Shown here: one piece after another, positions 48,862 to 60,956 of the stretch
Layout: every line of letters starts with the position of its first letter
Position numbering within the stretch: the first letter of the stretch is position 1
Assembly: GCA_947034895.1 (NCBI GenBank)
Contig: OX344763.1
Span: 6,698,501 to 6,762,500, forward strand
Source: Rhytidiadelphus loreus
Lineage: Eukaryota > Streptophyta > Bryopsida > Hypnales > Hylocomiaceae
Reading direction: 5' to 3'
Length of the DNA stretch: 64,000 nucleotides
Position numbers and translations under genes: made by a program
Notes under the pieces: model-generated
Database searches by the model: none
The model's input: only the letters and a program-made list of their open reading frames with translations
What the model was told of the DNA's origin: nothing

Positions 48862-49082
48862 CCCTTGAAAGATGTCAAAGTTGTTTTTTAGTTGATGAAT
48901 GACAAAGAATCTTTCTATGTAGGACATAATTGCAATTGTTCATCCTTGAAATTTTGTGCAAAAGGAGAAGATCTTACACAGTAGTTTGACCTCCAATTAA
49001 TACTTTTGTTTTTTTAAAGTAGATGATGTCACACAATACCAAAAGGGATGATTTTCCCAATCACCAACCCGACGTTTAAGGG
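48862..49082. mobile_element. Short TTAA-flanked element, family B copy 2 (221 bp)
   Basis: Flanked by TTAA at 48858-48861 and 49083-49086; ends begin CCCTTGAAAGA and finish TTTAAGGG. The interior matches 42255-42492 in inverse orientation. Confidence 0.55.
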
Positions 49083-49086
49083 TTAA

Positions 49087-49551
49087 GCAAGTACAAATTT
49101 TTTAGCAAGTTTCGTAAAGGTAAGTCCAAACAAAGCACTTTAATTTGTGTAGTCTTCACCGAGTTGGAGGAATCAACATGGAAAGGACTTGGTTCCACGA
49201 AGACTAAGAGTTTTTTCTCTTATGTTTCTCTAAGGTGATTGAAAACTTCATCCCAACCTAGCTAGATTTGATATTAATCAACAAGCACACACCAAAATAG
49301 AAAACAAAAGACTTTGCATTAGTAGATGGTGGAGATTTGTACAATCCAATGAAGGAGTCCAATCCAGCCCTAGATAGAAAATCAGGCCACCCAAAACCTC
49401 AAATTGATTGCTCCCTTGAGACCGGATGGTTTGATGCCAAAACCATGCCACTTAAAACAATAGTATATATAAAGCCCCTGGGTCGGATTTGAAGAAATAA
49501 AGCAATCCTATTGGTTTAAACTCAATCTGGTCCCAAGTATAAACCGGCCCT
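49087..49551. other. Non-coding spacer upstream of WDR74
   Basis: No gene is recognised. The part near 49535 shares TATAAACCGGCCCTAA with 61470-61485, a short dispersed motif. Confidence 0.4.
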
Positions 49552-49655
49552 AATATTAGAGAAGGTGATGGTCCTCTCTCTTTCTACCTAAAACCCTAAC
49601 CCTAATATTAGAGAAGGTGATGGTCATCTCTCTCTACGTCAAACCCTAACCCTAA
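49552..49655 (+). promoter_or_regulatory. Duplicated telo-box leader of the WDR74 gene
   Basis: A unit of about 53 bp beginning CCTAATATTAGAGAAGGTGA is tandemly repeated, and each copy ends in AAACCCTAACCCTAA (49591-49605 and 49641-49655). The AAACCCTAA telo-box is known to mark plant genes for ribosomal proteins and ribosome biogenesis, where it lies close to the transcription start. Here it lies 60-120 bp upstream of the start codon of a ribosome-assembly gene. Confidence 0.7.
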
Positions 49656-49713
49656 ATCGTATTACCCTCTTTCTCTTCGACAAGCTCTTCTCTTCGGCAA
49701 ACAATCCTTCACG

Positions 49714-52700
49714 ATGCCGCGCGCCAATTCGGTGCAACTGGCGGGGTGCCCTCCTTTCCGAGCTCTTTGCTGCGATACTCTCGGTTTCGTTAAAGGTTCG
49801 ACCCGAATGTAAACACGTCACCTAATCACTCCTCACAAGATTAAGTTATCAAGTGTTTAGTGACAATGGGGTGGCACAGCAGAGAGGTGTAACAGATTAG
49901 CATTGCAAGTCATTTGTGTGTTTTTCTATCGTGCAGACCCCTTCAACTCCCTTGTTTAATTTTGCAGTGGTGGAGGTTGCGTCGGACAAGAGCGTGCCGC
50001 AGGTGGTGTCTCGATGGGGTCCACAGACGACGCTGTGCACCGCGTTTGGCGAGGACGGGATTGTGCTGGCGAGGAAAAATCGCAGAGTGAGTGGGGTTCT
50101 TCAAAATCGGGATAATTTAGGGTTTAACTTTTGCGACCAATTTTTCGGGTTGAATTGCACCTTCGTTATGAGCATTCGGGGATTATTTAGGGTTTAGGAG
50201 ATGCGCCCTTGATTAGGAGGATTTGGGATAATTTAGGGTTTAGGGTTTATGACCAGTTTGTCGGGAAAACTTGGAACTTGATTGTGTGAGCATTTGGGAT
50301 ATTTTAGGGCTCAGGATTGACGGCATCTATTCTTGGTCTTTTTAATTGGAAGTTAGAGCTTATGATGTTTCCAGGTGGAAGTCTTGAATCCAAGCTCTGG
50401 TGTCCGGCTTGCTGAAATTGGAGTTCCGACTTCCACAGCGACCGACGGAAGCAATGGAAAGCCCCGTGAGGATGCAAGTGATGCTGTCTGTGGTCTGCAC
50501 CTATTCAAGAAAACCAGTGTTTGGTAAACTTTAACCCTGAGCCCTACATTTCTTTGAGAAGTTGTGATGTTTGTAGAAGGATCGATGAAACAAGGGTTCT
50601 CTGAACGGATTGATTCGTGTTATTCCAGGGGTACGGCAGTATTGACATGCACCGAGCACGGTGTGGCTGCAATTCAAAGAATCCGTTGTCGTGAAGAGGA
50701 CGAAGAGATGGGTGAAGACATGGGCGTTTCTACTAGGAGCCCAGCAGATGCTATTGTTTGGAGCGTGGCTGATTCCGGATGCATTCTCTGTTTACGGGTG
50801 GACGGTAGTGAGCGTTATGCTCTTTTCGGAGGGTATGTATCTGTCATGCCACGATTTGCTTATTATCTTGCTCATGTTGGTACCTGGAAGGTGGAGATGT
50901 AAAATGACCACTCCTAAAGGTGACACTAATTATAGTTCCTGTAATTAGATCTACTCAAATGTTTATTGAGTCTTGTTAGCAATTGCAAGTTAATTTTAAT
51001 GCAGCAAAGTATGCCTTATTTGGATATTGTATGCATACAAAAGTCATGAGGATTCAAAGTTTTATTGATTGTCGACCTAAAAATGACATTACGATAGTTT
51101 TGATTTTTAAGGTGTACATTCTCAAAATCAATGTGTTCTTATTGTGCAGGCGTTTAGGGGTTTGCATTTAGGTACATGTTGCAATTAGGTACCTTAGTCT
51201 CTACCTTAGTCTCCTTTGTCACACTGGCAGTTCACAGCGCTCCCTTAGTCTTTTGAATCTCACTTCAGTTAACACTTTTTTTCCATCGCAGAAAAGGCGT
51301 CGATGTCAGCGTCTGGGATCTAGAGAAGCGAACCCGCCTATGGAGTGCTAAAAATGTAAGTAGTTCGATCAGTACGCTCTGCCTGGATGTGCAGTCGACG
51401 AGTTTTGTTTCGTATTGAAAATAAAACCGTTGGTTTCTGAGATTGATTAAGTATGCTTTTTCCAGCCACGAAGGGACAATTTAGGTCTGATAGCTCCAGC
51501 ATATGTAACAGCATTGGCATTCCTCTCCGACAAGGATCACAACAAGTTTGTTGTGGGAACTGGTCACCATCAGGTATGAATGCTGTCGCATCCTTGTTTG
51601 AGATGTTCCTCAATTTTGGTTTCTTGTAGATCTTCTCATGAAAATCGTGCATATATAAATGATTCCGAACTGTTCCCTTCGATAATTTGGCTTTGTTTTG
51701 GTAGATTCGGTTGTATGACACAACAGGATCGCAGCGGCGGCCAGTAATGATGTTCGACTATGGTGAATCTCCGATCAAGTCCATTGCGCCGGATGGGGAT
51801 GGGTACACAGTGTATGTTGGAACAGGGAGCGGAGACCTGGGGTGCTTTGATATGCGTACAGGTCAGCGTGGGTCTCAGTTTTTTGCCAACTATGTTGATT
51901 GAATTGATGATTTGCCACGGGATGCGAAGACACAGTTCTAAGTATTGTAGAATGCAGGTCAAAATGTTGGAGGTTTCAAAGGGAAAATAGCGGGAAGTGT
52001 GCGGTCAGTAGTTCGGCATCCAACTCTGCCACTTGTTGCGTCTTGTGGTACGTAAAGCAAATTCTTATGTAAAATTTTAATCTTTTTTTGACTACTGCAG
52101 TGTGAGGGTTTGATTTCAATCTCCCTCGTCTGTTCTTTGATGGAATGAAATGGTATTCCTTTCATTTCAGTTTGAATGTTACTATGTGCAGGCCTGGACA
52201 GATATTTAAGAATTCACCACTCGAAGACTAGGCAGCTTCTTGCCATGGTTAGTTGCATTTGGTGTCGAGCAATGATGACTGCATTGCTTTGTGTATTTCT
52301 TAATGATTTTCCTGTAGCCTGTTGCCCTAAGCTGTTACTTATCATGCAGTGTTATCGTTTGTGCAGCTGTTTTTGAAGCAACAGTTGGTTAGTGTAGTGT
52401 TTGACACAAGTGCAGTATCCGTCCTTCCAACATCGGAAAGTGCTGACAAAGGTATGATAATCTTGTTGTAAGATTTGGACTTTGATCACTTCAGGCATCC
52501 TTCTGTTTACAGAGTTAATAGAATACGTTGCATAACGGGCATTGGTTAGAAAGGCCTTTTTGATGGTACATAGTGATGGTAAAATATTCCTGATATGTTC
52601 TTTCAAACATTTTGGTTTCCTGAGACCCCAAGGCCATGCCACGCAGAACCAACAGTGAAGACTTCTGTAAATGGAGAAGAGAAAACATCCCTCCCAAGGC

Positions 52701-52870
52701 CAGTGGAGGAGATTACAGTAAATGAAAATGTTGACAAGAAGCGGTCCAGGAAGGATTTAGACAATTCTCCTCATCCATCGAAGAATGGGGTGAAGATTAA
52801 AAAGTCGAAAGGTAAGGTTGGTAACTTGGAGGACAAACAGGAGAGGAGTTCCAAGAAGTACCGTAAGTGA
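49714..52870 (+). CDS. WDR74: WDR74/NSA1-type WD40 ribosome-biogenesis protein (11 exons)
   Basis: WDR74 (yeast Nsa1) is a nucleolar beta-propeller of pre-60S particles, released by an NVL2/Rix7-type AAA ATPase. Exons: 49714-49795, 49968-50086, 50375-50523, 50629-50832, 51292-51355, 51466-51573, 51705-51861, 51958-52047, 52192-52247, 52367-52451 and 52647-52870. All have GT..AG borders and phases match, giving 445 residues, normal for the family. The start MPRANSVQLAGCPP and the segments LARKNRRVEVLNP, VSVWDLEKRTRLWSAKNP, FVVGTGHHQIRLYDT, YVGTGSGDLGCFDMRTGQ and CGLDRYLRIH give the WDR74 propeller. The tail is lysine-rich with KKSKGK and KKYRK, a typical nucleolar signal. No stop or frameshift: an intact gene. 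The leader has two telo-boxes. Confidence 0.93.
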
Positions 52871-55380
52871 AAACCAGTGGGCCAATAGTTCATTAGAAAC
52901 CAACATAGAATTTGCAGGGTTTTGCAGAACAGTAACTCGAGGGTCATAGAATGTATCAATGTGGGTTATTAGTAGTGTGTGGACTTTCGTTTTGAAAGAT
53001 AGTCTACATTTTCTATCTCGGGAAAACAAGTGGAGGATTGAATCATTTTTTCAGTGGGAAAAGGTGTAAGAGGATTCGAGACTTTTGTATTTTTATGGCA
53101 CGTTGATGCGCTCCATCATCTGGATTGACACGTTGATACTGTCTCTGCTCCCCTTGCATGTTAACCCCAGTGCACAGGGGACGCAAACTTTTGTTGGGAC
53201 TTGAAAACTTCTGTGTGATCAGGCTACGATACTGTAGTTGGTTTGACCTTACTATATCGACCCCTACTGTAGTTGGTTTGCGAAGGGGTGTCTTGTAGTT
53301 GAGTGTGTGAACAACAGATATCTATAGCTACTTGCATTTATAATGTTCACACCTGATCCAGTTATTTGGCTTGGAAACATTGAACAAAGGCATACGGTGT
53401 CTACACGTATTGATTGACGGCAGATCTCTCTACATTGCAGACGGCAATAACTGACGATTGAGATGAATAACTGACGATTGAGATGACTAGAAATTCTGTT
53501 TCCAAGCCATCGAACGTACTCTCAAAAATAATCCAAATCGCCATCAAATACTCCACATACAGTCGAACTTCTTTTACAGCATGAGGACGGTGGGGAGTAG
53601 TTTTTAGCAAAAGAAACTCAAGTATCTCAGGCCAATTATTTCAACATGCTCATGTTATGCAGTAATTGTGTTTGATTGGTGGCTCATCCATCCACAAATT
53701 CATTCCAAGTCACTCTTACATGTTATGGTTAAAAAAAACCTTGCAAGCTCATGTGAATTTTCACAATGTCATTTTTTTAACAAATTTTTGTGTATAATTG
53801 ATTATAGCAAACGATTTTAGGGTTAAGTTTTTTCAATTAAGCAAAGTTGGTAATTTCAAATCATCTTTCATCCTAAATATAATTTTGTGGTTTGAAGTTT
53901 TTGTCCATGACACGAAGACAAGACTTAGTGAAGTTGTGAAGAATATGTACTAGTTTAATGATAATAACATGTGGTGAGAGAAGGGTTTCAAGGCTCAATT
54001 GTGAGTAGTACACTAACTTATTTTTTGTCTTGTCAATCCAAATGGTACATTGAATGTTAGTTTTTTGTGTTTTGACATGAAAATACAAGTTGTTGATTGG
54101 ACATCCACTAAAATCCATCACAAAAAATGATGAAAATGTCACATAAAACACGGGGGTCTTGTAGTGCCACCAAACATACATACTTGCTCATTTGAAGATT
54201 ATTCCACAAAAATATGGTATTCCATGTCACTACCTTCTTCTAGATTTACTCCATGAAAGCATAAAACCAAATTATGGATAGTCACTCACACTTGGGCACA
54301 CACACTCGGGCACTCACATACAAATGAGCCTCATCAAAACCATAAATTTATACAACACATTCACACAAAGTCCCAAAATCCCCACCTATGCATGATGTCA
54401 TCATCACTTCACTTATGCTAAAACATACTACACTAAACAAACTCATACATTTATTAGAAACACACCGTACTGAAGCAAACAAAAAACCTTCACACAAAAA
54501 AATCTCTTACCAAAGCCAAATTTGTAGATCCAAATGTTATGGACTGTACTTGAAAATATCCGAAATAAGCTTTGGCATAATGGATTAGCAAAATAAAATT
54601 AGAATAAATATTTGTGAACTTCTAAAACGAATTAACCATCCGAAATAAGCTAGTATCCAAAATGCAGAAGGTTCTATCATCTAGTACGTGAGCACACATT
54701 AGATGAGAATCAGGCCTTCGGGAGGGCCATTTTAGGTTGGTCCAGCCTGTGCGGTTTAGATAAAAAATAATTAAAATAATAATTAAAAAATATTAAAATA
54801 TTAAAATATTAAAAAAATATTAAAATATGAAATGAAGGATAAAAAATATTAATTTTTTTTTATGCCTGCTGACGTGGTCGTCTCTCGACCACATCAACAG
54901 GATGTACGGCAGAGTTCCCGACAGAGGGGAACGTCAGGGAACTCGCAGCCCTTAACTACTGCAGAAAATCTTCTAATGTGGTGGAAGCGTGGTGATCATC
55001 AAAGACGTAGACCGACTTATTTGAAAAGTCTTGCTAGCAACAGACCAAGTTTGAGCGGTGCCAACTCTAGTAAGATTTTGATTAAAGTTCTTTGACTCCA
55101 GGTGGGTCTGACAAAGCATACTGTAAAGACATCGTGAATGCAACCAAAAATGTGTTGAATGGAGGTGAGGTCAAATGGAAGTAGTTCTTGATCCTTGTTA
55201 GCGCTCCACTTCTTCACTATAGAGAAATGCTCTTGCAACGATGTCACCCATCAATAGGTATAAATGAAACGGATCTTCCACTGTAAACTCTCTTTTCACC
55301 AACATTTCCGCCAATAGGTTTGTCAATCTGTATCATTGACACTTAGCCTACATTTTTTCAAATTGCAACATGTCCAAGTG
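52871..55380. other. Intergenic, no supported gene
   Basis: The first 200 bp is probably WDR74 3' UTR. The rest is AT-rich with a simple AATATTAAAA tract at 54778-54855. Short frames (53873-54181 minus, 54862-55095 plus) show no domain. Confidence 0.45.
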
Positions 55381-55389
55381 ATTGCCTCT

Positions 55390-56245
55390 CTGCACATTTA
55401 GCAATACTTAGAAACAAGATCTTGCAATCTCATCAATAGGCCTGCTCCACTCGCTACACTAGCGGCAACCACTCCATTAAACCCAATAGATCTTCAGTCT
55501 TGAGAATTCTTCTCCATCTCGCTGTGGATATAACAGTATCCATAGATACCATTGTCACATCCTCTGGTTTTGGACTAGTGTCTTTATCGATTATTTGCTG
55601 CAATTGTGTCCGCTCCACCACCAACTTGGACTTTTTGTGCTCCTGCTCCCAGCAAATCTTCTTCAACAATCGTTCCTTCGCTTCTCTCTACTTTTGCCAC
55701 AATTCGTAAGTCTCGTGACATTGTTGTTCCAATTCAATATTGGTGGTCTTCCAATTGTCCAGAATTTTCTCCCAATCGTCCTTCCCCTTCTAATGCGCTG
55801 CTCTAGCTTCCTCCAATTATTGCTTACACAATTTCAATTGCTCCTCCAGCTCAGCAATGCAGCGCTCCTCCTCCATTTGTTGTTGCATCTCCTTATCCAA
55901 TAATTCCAACTCCTCCTGCATTTTCAATTTCTTAGTTAAAAGCTCCATTTTGGACAAAAAAATTTGCGGTATGGGCTCCAAATTGGGCTCCTCTTTCACC
56001 CTCACACCTTGCGTTGCTATTGAACTTCTTTCGCCCTCCTCAATTAACGTGCGCGATTGACCTCCCGGACTTGCCATAGTTGATGGAGAAATTATAGATG
56101 GTGTTGCCCCATGCCTCCAATTTTATCTTCTTTATCTAACTCCACTCAATTGCGCCCTTGCGTGTGCCAATCAACAAACAATCGTCCTCCTCCTCCACAT
56201 TCTCCATCATCATCTCTAATCATGTTTGTGATTGATCCTCCATTG
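55390..56245 (-). pseudogene. Degenerate coiled-coil protein ORF, unidentified
   Basis: Minus-strand pieces at 56077-55817 and 55669-55454 share character: the first starts MASPGGQSRTLIEEGER, then a charged heptad-like stretch rich in E, K, L and Q (KKLKMQEELELLDKEMQQQ); the second continues with VVERTQLQQIIDKD and ends in ARWRRILKTEDLLGLMEWLP. An acidic piece with an in-frame stop (about 56210-56100, NVEEEDDCLLIGTRKG) lies upstream. Stops and frame changes separate the pieces. I do not recognise the family; a retrotransposon gag-like or plant-specific coiled-coil origin is possible. Confidence 0.35.
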
Positions 56246-57470
56246 CAACCCTAAAACTCTTGATTTGCAATTGCACACTAAAATCTCACACTCTTGGAAG
56301 TTCACTCACAATTGCTCTACTCCTACTACACAACCCCCTCAAACCATGGACTATTGATAAATTTTGCACTCGCCAACTCTCACAATCTCTATTGCTTTGT
56401 ACTATAGTCACTCCAATTTTGCCTTAAACTATAGTTGCACCCTTCTTCCCAAAGTGAAGACTGTTACATTTTTTTTTCTCAAGTTGTTGGAACAACACTC
56501 AACTATATATTGTTTTTGCTTGGTGGCTTACACTCATGATTCTATTGATTTCAATCTCTACTCCTTCTATAATGATTACCCACTCCTACATCTATTGATT
56601 TAAAAAATTCATATATGTATTTAATTCTTGTACTATAGGTATCTACCATAAATTACTCTTAAATTAATATTTTTCCCATTATCATACCTTATCAAAAAAT
56701 TATCTCAATTACATCTTATTTTTTTTCATTATACTTTTCCATTGTTTTAATTTTTTTTTTCATTTAGTTTCTATAGTTTATAGAAATATATATTTATATA
56801 TTTAGACTATTTTATTTTATTTTATTTTATTTTTTATTTATATAATTATTTTATTGTTTAAATTTTTTTCTTTTATAATTTCTATATTCTTTTTCTATTG
56901 TATTTATCATGTTTTCATTTTTATTTTTTTAATATTTAAGTTTTATTTATTATTATTATTATTTTATGTCTTATTCTTTCTGTTCACTATCTATAGTACC
57001 CTTAAGTACCAAACTATAACTATCATCTATTGTGCCCATTCCTATACCTAAGGGTATTGTCTCACTTGCTTGCTGAACTATTGATTTTACTATTATTTTC
57101 TTATTTTATTTTATTTTTTTCACACTCTTCATTTTCTCTCTTATTAACCCATCCCATATTTTCTTTTCTTGCCGCTCTTAATTAATCCATTTCTTGCACT
57201 ATAGAGATTATGACTATATTTATTCTATATGTATTATTATTATTATTATTAATTAAATTTAAATTTAAATTTAATAAAATTGAGGATTTATTTCGAAAAT
57301 TAATCTTCTTCCATCCACCAAAATGACTAATAATGCCAAATTGACTCACTCAACCATTAAACTAAAAAAAATTGAAAAAATTGAAACCACTAACCAACCT
57401 AATACATATTAAAATACTAATCATTCCTTCTCCCCTTTCTAGGATAATCCACCCTCGGCTTGATTATAAT
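56246..57470. other. AT-rich low-complexity intergenic
   Basis: Long T-rich and TTATTA tracts at 56690-57000 and 57230-57280; low-complexity Phe/Tyr frames are not genes. Confidence 0.5.
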
Positions 57471-57479
57471 AAAGTTTAA

Positions 57480-58860
57480 GGCGATATCCATTGATTCAAG
57501 TAGAAAGGAATTTCCCCTCAAAATCCCTCAATTGTGTAGACCCATTAGAATTAATATCTATTACCTCGTAGGGTCCCAACCAATGCATCTGCAACTTTCC
57601 AAGGAACTTAAAAAACATGCTATCATACAATAGAACTAAATCTCCAACTTTAAAAACTTTTGCACCCAGTTTACTATCATAGAAAGATTTACAACGTTTT
57701 TGCATGGCATAAGTATGTAAATAAGCATCCCTTCTTCTTTCATCCAATGCTTCCAAGTGAGCCAATCTGACTTTTAAGCTATTGTCTTCATCCAATATAT
57801 TTTTTATAACTATTCTCAAAGAGGGAATTTCATATTTTATAGGTAATATAGCCTCTTGACCATAGACTAACTGGAAAGGGGTAAATTGAATGGTCACTTT
57901 ATATGCAACTCTATAGGCCCATAATACCCCCCTATAATTTATCATCCTAGTCTATGGTCGATTGAGTTATAGTATTAGTCAAAATCTTACACAATATGCC
58001 ATTGGTCTTTTCAGTCTATCCATTAGCCCTAGGATGGTAGGGAGATGTTTTTCTATGTTTAATAAGAAATGTATTTGTTAAATGTTCTATTGTTTCATTA
58101 AAAAAATGGGTACCATGGTCACTAATTAATTCTCTGGGGCAACCATAATGAGAAATAATATTCTCATATAAAAACCTAGCGACCGTACAAGCATCATCAT
58201 TCTTGGTAGCCAATGCCTCGGCCCATTTAGTGGCATAATTGGTGGCTACCAAGATATATCATTTACGACCCCTTTTAGTGGACAATGTTATTGGTCCTAT
58301 AAAGTCTATCCCCCATTTCTCAGAGGGGGCCAAGGCTAAAATAGGTACCAATGGCATTGTTATCGTTGGTGTGGGGCGGCCTATCCATTGGCATGGGTTG
58401 CATTTGCGGGCATATTGGTGGGCATCATGAAACATTTTTGGCCACCAATACCCGGATGTCAAGGCCTTTCGTGACATCTCCCGCAAAATGACCCCCGCAT
58501 GCGTCTACATGACATCCCTCTAACACAAGTGGTATCTCATTAGTATAAAGACATCTCCTTAAAAAAACATCTTTTCCTTTTTTATATAATACATCCCCTA
58601 ATAAAGTATAAGGTCCACATTTATAAAGCTTTCAATTCTGAGGGACTTAGCCCATTAGGTGTAATATTAGACCGTAAATAATTTAAAATTTTAGCATATT
58701 CCAATTATATAACATCTACTTCAAAAATATGTGCATCTAGCAATTGATCATCTAAAGGTTGCAAAGCTTCTACTGCTAATGGTTCCAACCGGGAAATTTG
58801 ATTTGCATTCCCATGGTTTTTCTTTGGTCTTACTACTATTATAAAATCAAACTCTTGCGA
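57480..58860 (-). pseudogene. Ty3/gypsy pol remnant: RNase H end, integrase
   Basis: Integrase of a Ty3/gypsy retrotransposon. In order downward: a degraded segment before the zinc finger (58860-58535), the HHCC finger (HVDACGGHF to KCNPC, with a frameshift near 58480), the catalytic core with IDFIGP, ATKWAEA, the DHGTHF aspartate and the HRKTSPYHPRANG region leading to the glutamate (58390-58000), frameshifts and a stop at 57990-57930, then TPFQLVYG and a C-terminal segment with VGDLVLLYD and LGPYEV (57900-57480). No reverse transcriptase, protease, gag or LTR is recognisable nearby, so this is an isolated fragment. Confidence 0.88.
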
Positions 58861-59010
58861 TGATTAATTTTATTGTTACTGATTAGTTTTATTGTTAATG
58901 ATTAGTTTTATTGTTAATGATTAGTTTTATTGTTAATGATTAGTTTTATTGTTAATGATTAATTTTATTGTTAATGATTAATTTTATGGTTAATGATTAA
59001 TTTTATTGTT
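58859..59010. repeat. 19-bp tandem repeat, about eight units
   Basis: Unit TGATTAGTTTTATTGTTAA with G/A variants, immediately upstream of the gypsy remnant; related AATCACCAATGTTATTG words continue to about 59090. Confidence 0.9.
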
Positions 59011-59574
59011 AATCAACAATGTTATCGTTAATCACCAAAGTTATTCTTAATCACCAATGTTATTGTTAAACACCAATGCTATTGATGGTTAACAATAATG
59101 TCTTTGCAATTGTTTTAACATGAGATGTTAATAATTAATTTTTTTGGTGTAGACACAAATTACATACTATGTTACAGACACTAAATTACATGCTTAATAA
59201 CTAAATTTCTTGTATGGACACAAATCTGTAAATGAAAGTCATTGTTGAAGTTATGTCATAAACTTTGACATCTATGAGATAATGTGTGTTTTTATCAATT
59301 TTGATGACAAATACTTGAAAAAAGAATATGGTAAGGAAAGATGATGCTACTAGAAATAACGTGTATGGTAAAAACAAGATTTACATTTATCATTGAATTC
59401 ATTCAAGTTTTCATAATAAAAAATTTCATGCTTTTCTTTAAAATAAACTAAAAATATAGATTTGAAAAAGAGATAAAAAAACAACAACTAGATGTTTCTC
59501 AAATTATGTGTTTAATAAATGACAACTATTATGGGGCTACAAATCTTTTTTCAATGTCAACTCTAGTTTCAGTG

Positions 59575-60948
59575 CTCGGGGGGTGCACTTAGTTCTACTA
59601 TAACAAACCACATGCGAACAAGTGGTTTCTAATCAACTATAATTTCAACCTAAAATTTTGAACATTGTTTAACCCCTAAAGGACCATTGTCCCCTCGAGG
59701 GACAAAATGGATTTTGGGCAAGTTCCTATGATCTCAATTTTCAGTGAATTTTTTTGAAACTTTCTCATAAGATAGGAAAACTTAGGAGCTTTGTGGGAAT
59801 ATAAATTTTATTTCAATTGGTGCCTGAGAGCAAAAGTTATGGCATCTTAAACATAATTTACACGTCACCGGGCAGAAAAATAAATCTACAAAAATTTGAA
59901 ATTAATTTTTTAACTTTTTTCTTCTTAAAGACCATACTTTTGTCTACATGTGAAGCTTTGATTCATTCCATTTGGATTAGTAATGTGAAAGTTATGAACA
60001 ATCTTGTTTTTCGGGCAATTTGAGCATCTTCTTGAAAAAATAACTTATAGGATTCAATTCTGAATGCAATTTTCACAATTTTTCAAAAAAATTGTTTGAC
60101 AAGGTTAAATTTTCTATTTAGAACAATTTTACTGTTGAGATTATTGTGTTTCAATCCCATTTTAGAGCTATTAAAGATTTAGTTTTTCTTTCAATCTTGG
60201 ACCTACTTCTACTAAACAATTTTTTAATGAATGAAAATCAATCGTGTTTTTTTTTTTTAAATTTCTAGACTTTCAACTCAATTCTTCAACACAAAATTTT
60301 TTAAATTCAAGGTCCATGGTGTAATTTTTTTCCCCAAATGGCATTCAAAGTCATCTGAAATTGCAGGCTAGTGTTCAAAAAAACTTTCTTTTTTCAACTT
60401 TGAATGCTAATATCTTCCAATCTGTACGGTCAAACTCCATGAAATTTTTACCACATGATACTAGACTAGTAAAGTACAAGATCCTACGGTTAGATTCTAA
60501 AAAAAGTATTTTTTTTGTTTTTTTGGATGAATGCAGCAAAAATGGCAGTTTTGAGTAGTTTTTGACAGAAGAACGGCCCTGGTCCTTTAGGGGTTAATAA
60601 TGACTATAGCTTTTTATTGCCGAAATTTCCAACTCAAATCAAATATGAAATAATTTCTAGAAGAGGTTGAAAATGAACTAAAATGGCATGTTTTTCAACT
60701 CAAATAATTATAGAGGACACATTTAGATGACCATTGAGTCAATATTCAATTCAAAATGAGCTTTCAATAATGAGTTATTTTTAGGAATTTTTTGTTCATT
60801 TTTTAGACAATTTTTTCTTATATAATATAGGGATGTGAAAGTTATTTTTCAATTTTACAGTGTATCTTTTTACTTCAAAATTTTTTAACTAATTATTATT
60901 AACAAATAAAAATATCAATAGTTCAAAACATAAGTGACCCCTCCCAAG
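59575..60948. mobile_element. hAT-like element, copy 3, carrying a nested TTAA element
   Basis: Starts CTCGGGGGGTGCACTTAG and ends ACCCCTCCCAAG, with an exact 8-bp duplication TTTCAGTG (59567-59574 and 60949-60956). The left part (to 59672) and right part (60598 on) match copies 1 and 2; the last section near the right end is shortened. A 921-bp element splits it. Confidence 0.88.
59673..60593 (+). mobile_element. TTAA-flanked piggyBac-like element, copy 3 (921 bp), nested
   Basis: Ends CCCCTAAAGGACC and GGTCCTTTAGGGG; TTAA at 59669-59672 and 60594-60597. The host hAT-like element without the insertion (48.3 kb) reads CATTGTTTAATAATGAC, here CATTGTTTAA, then the element, then TTAATAATGAC, so exactly TTAA was duplicated. 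The interior is diverged from copies 1 and 2 but keeps their layout (CACATGAT.., GATCCTACGGTTAGA near the right end). No transposase ORF. Confidence 0.9.
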
Positions 60949-60956
60949 TTTCAGTG

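Noticed and set aside
49591..49655. Interstitial telomere
   Set aside because: Only two or three AAACCCT units at each site, placed in a duplicated leader of a ribosome-biogenesis gene; telo-box is the better reading.
55500..56060. Plus-strand Leu/Ser-rich ORFs
   Set aside because: Antisense of the minus-strand coiled-coil pieces.
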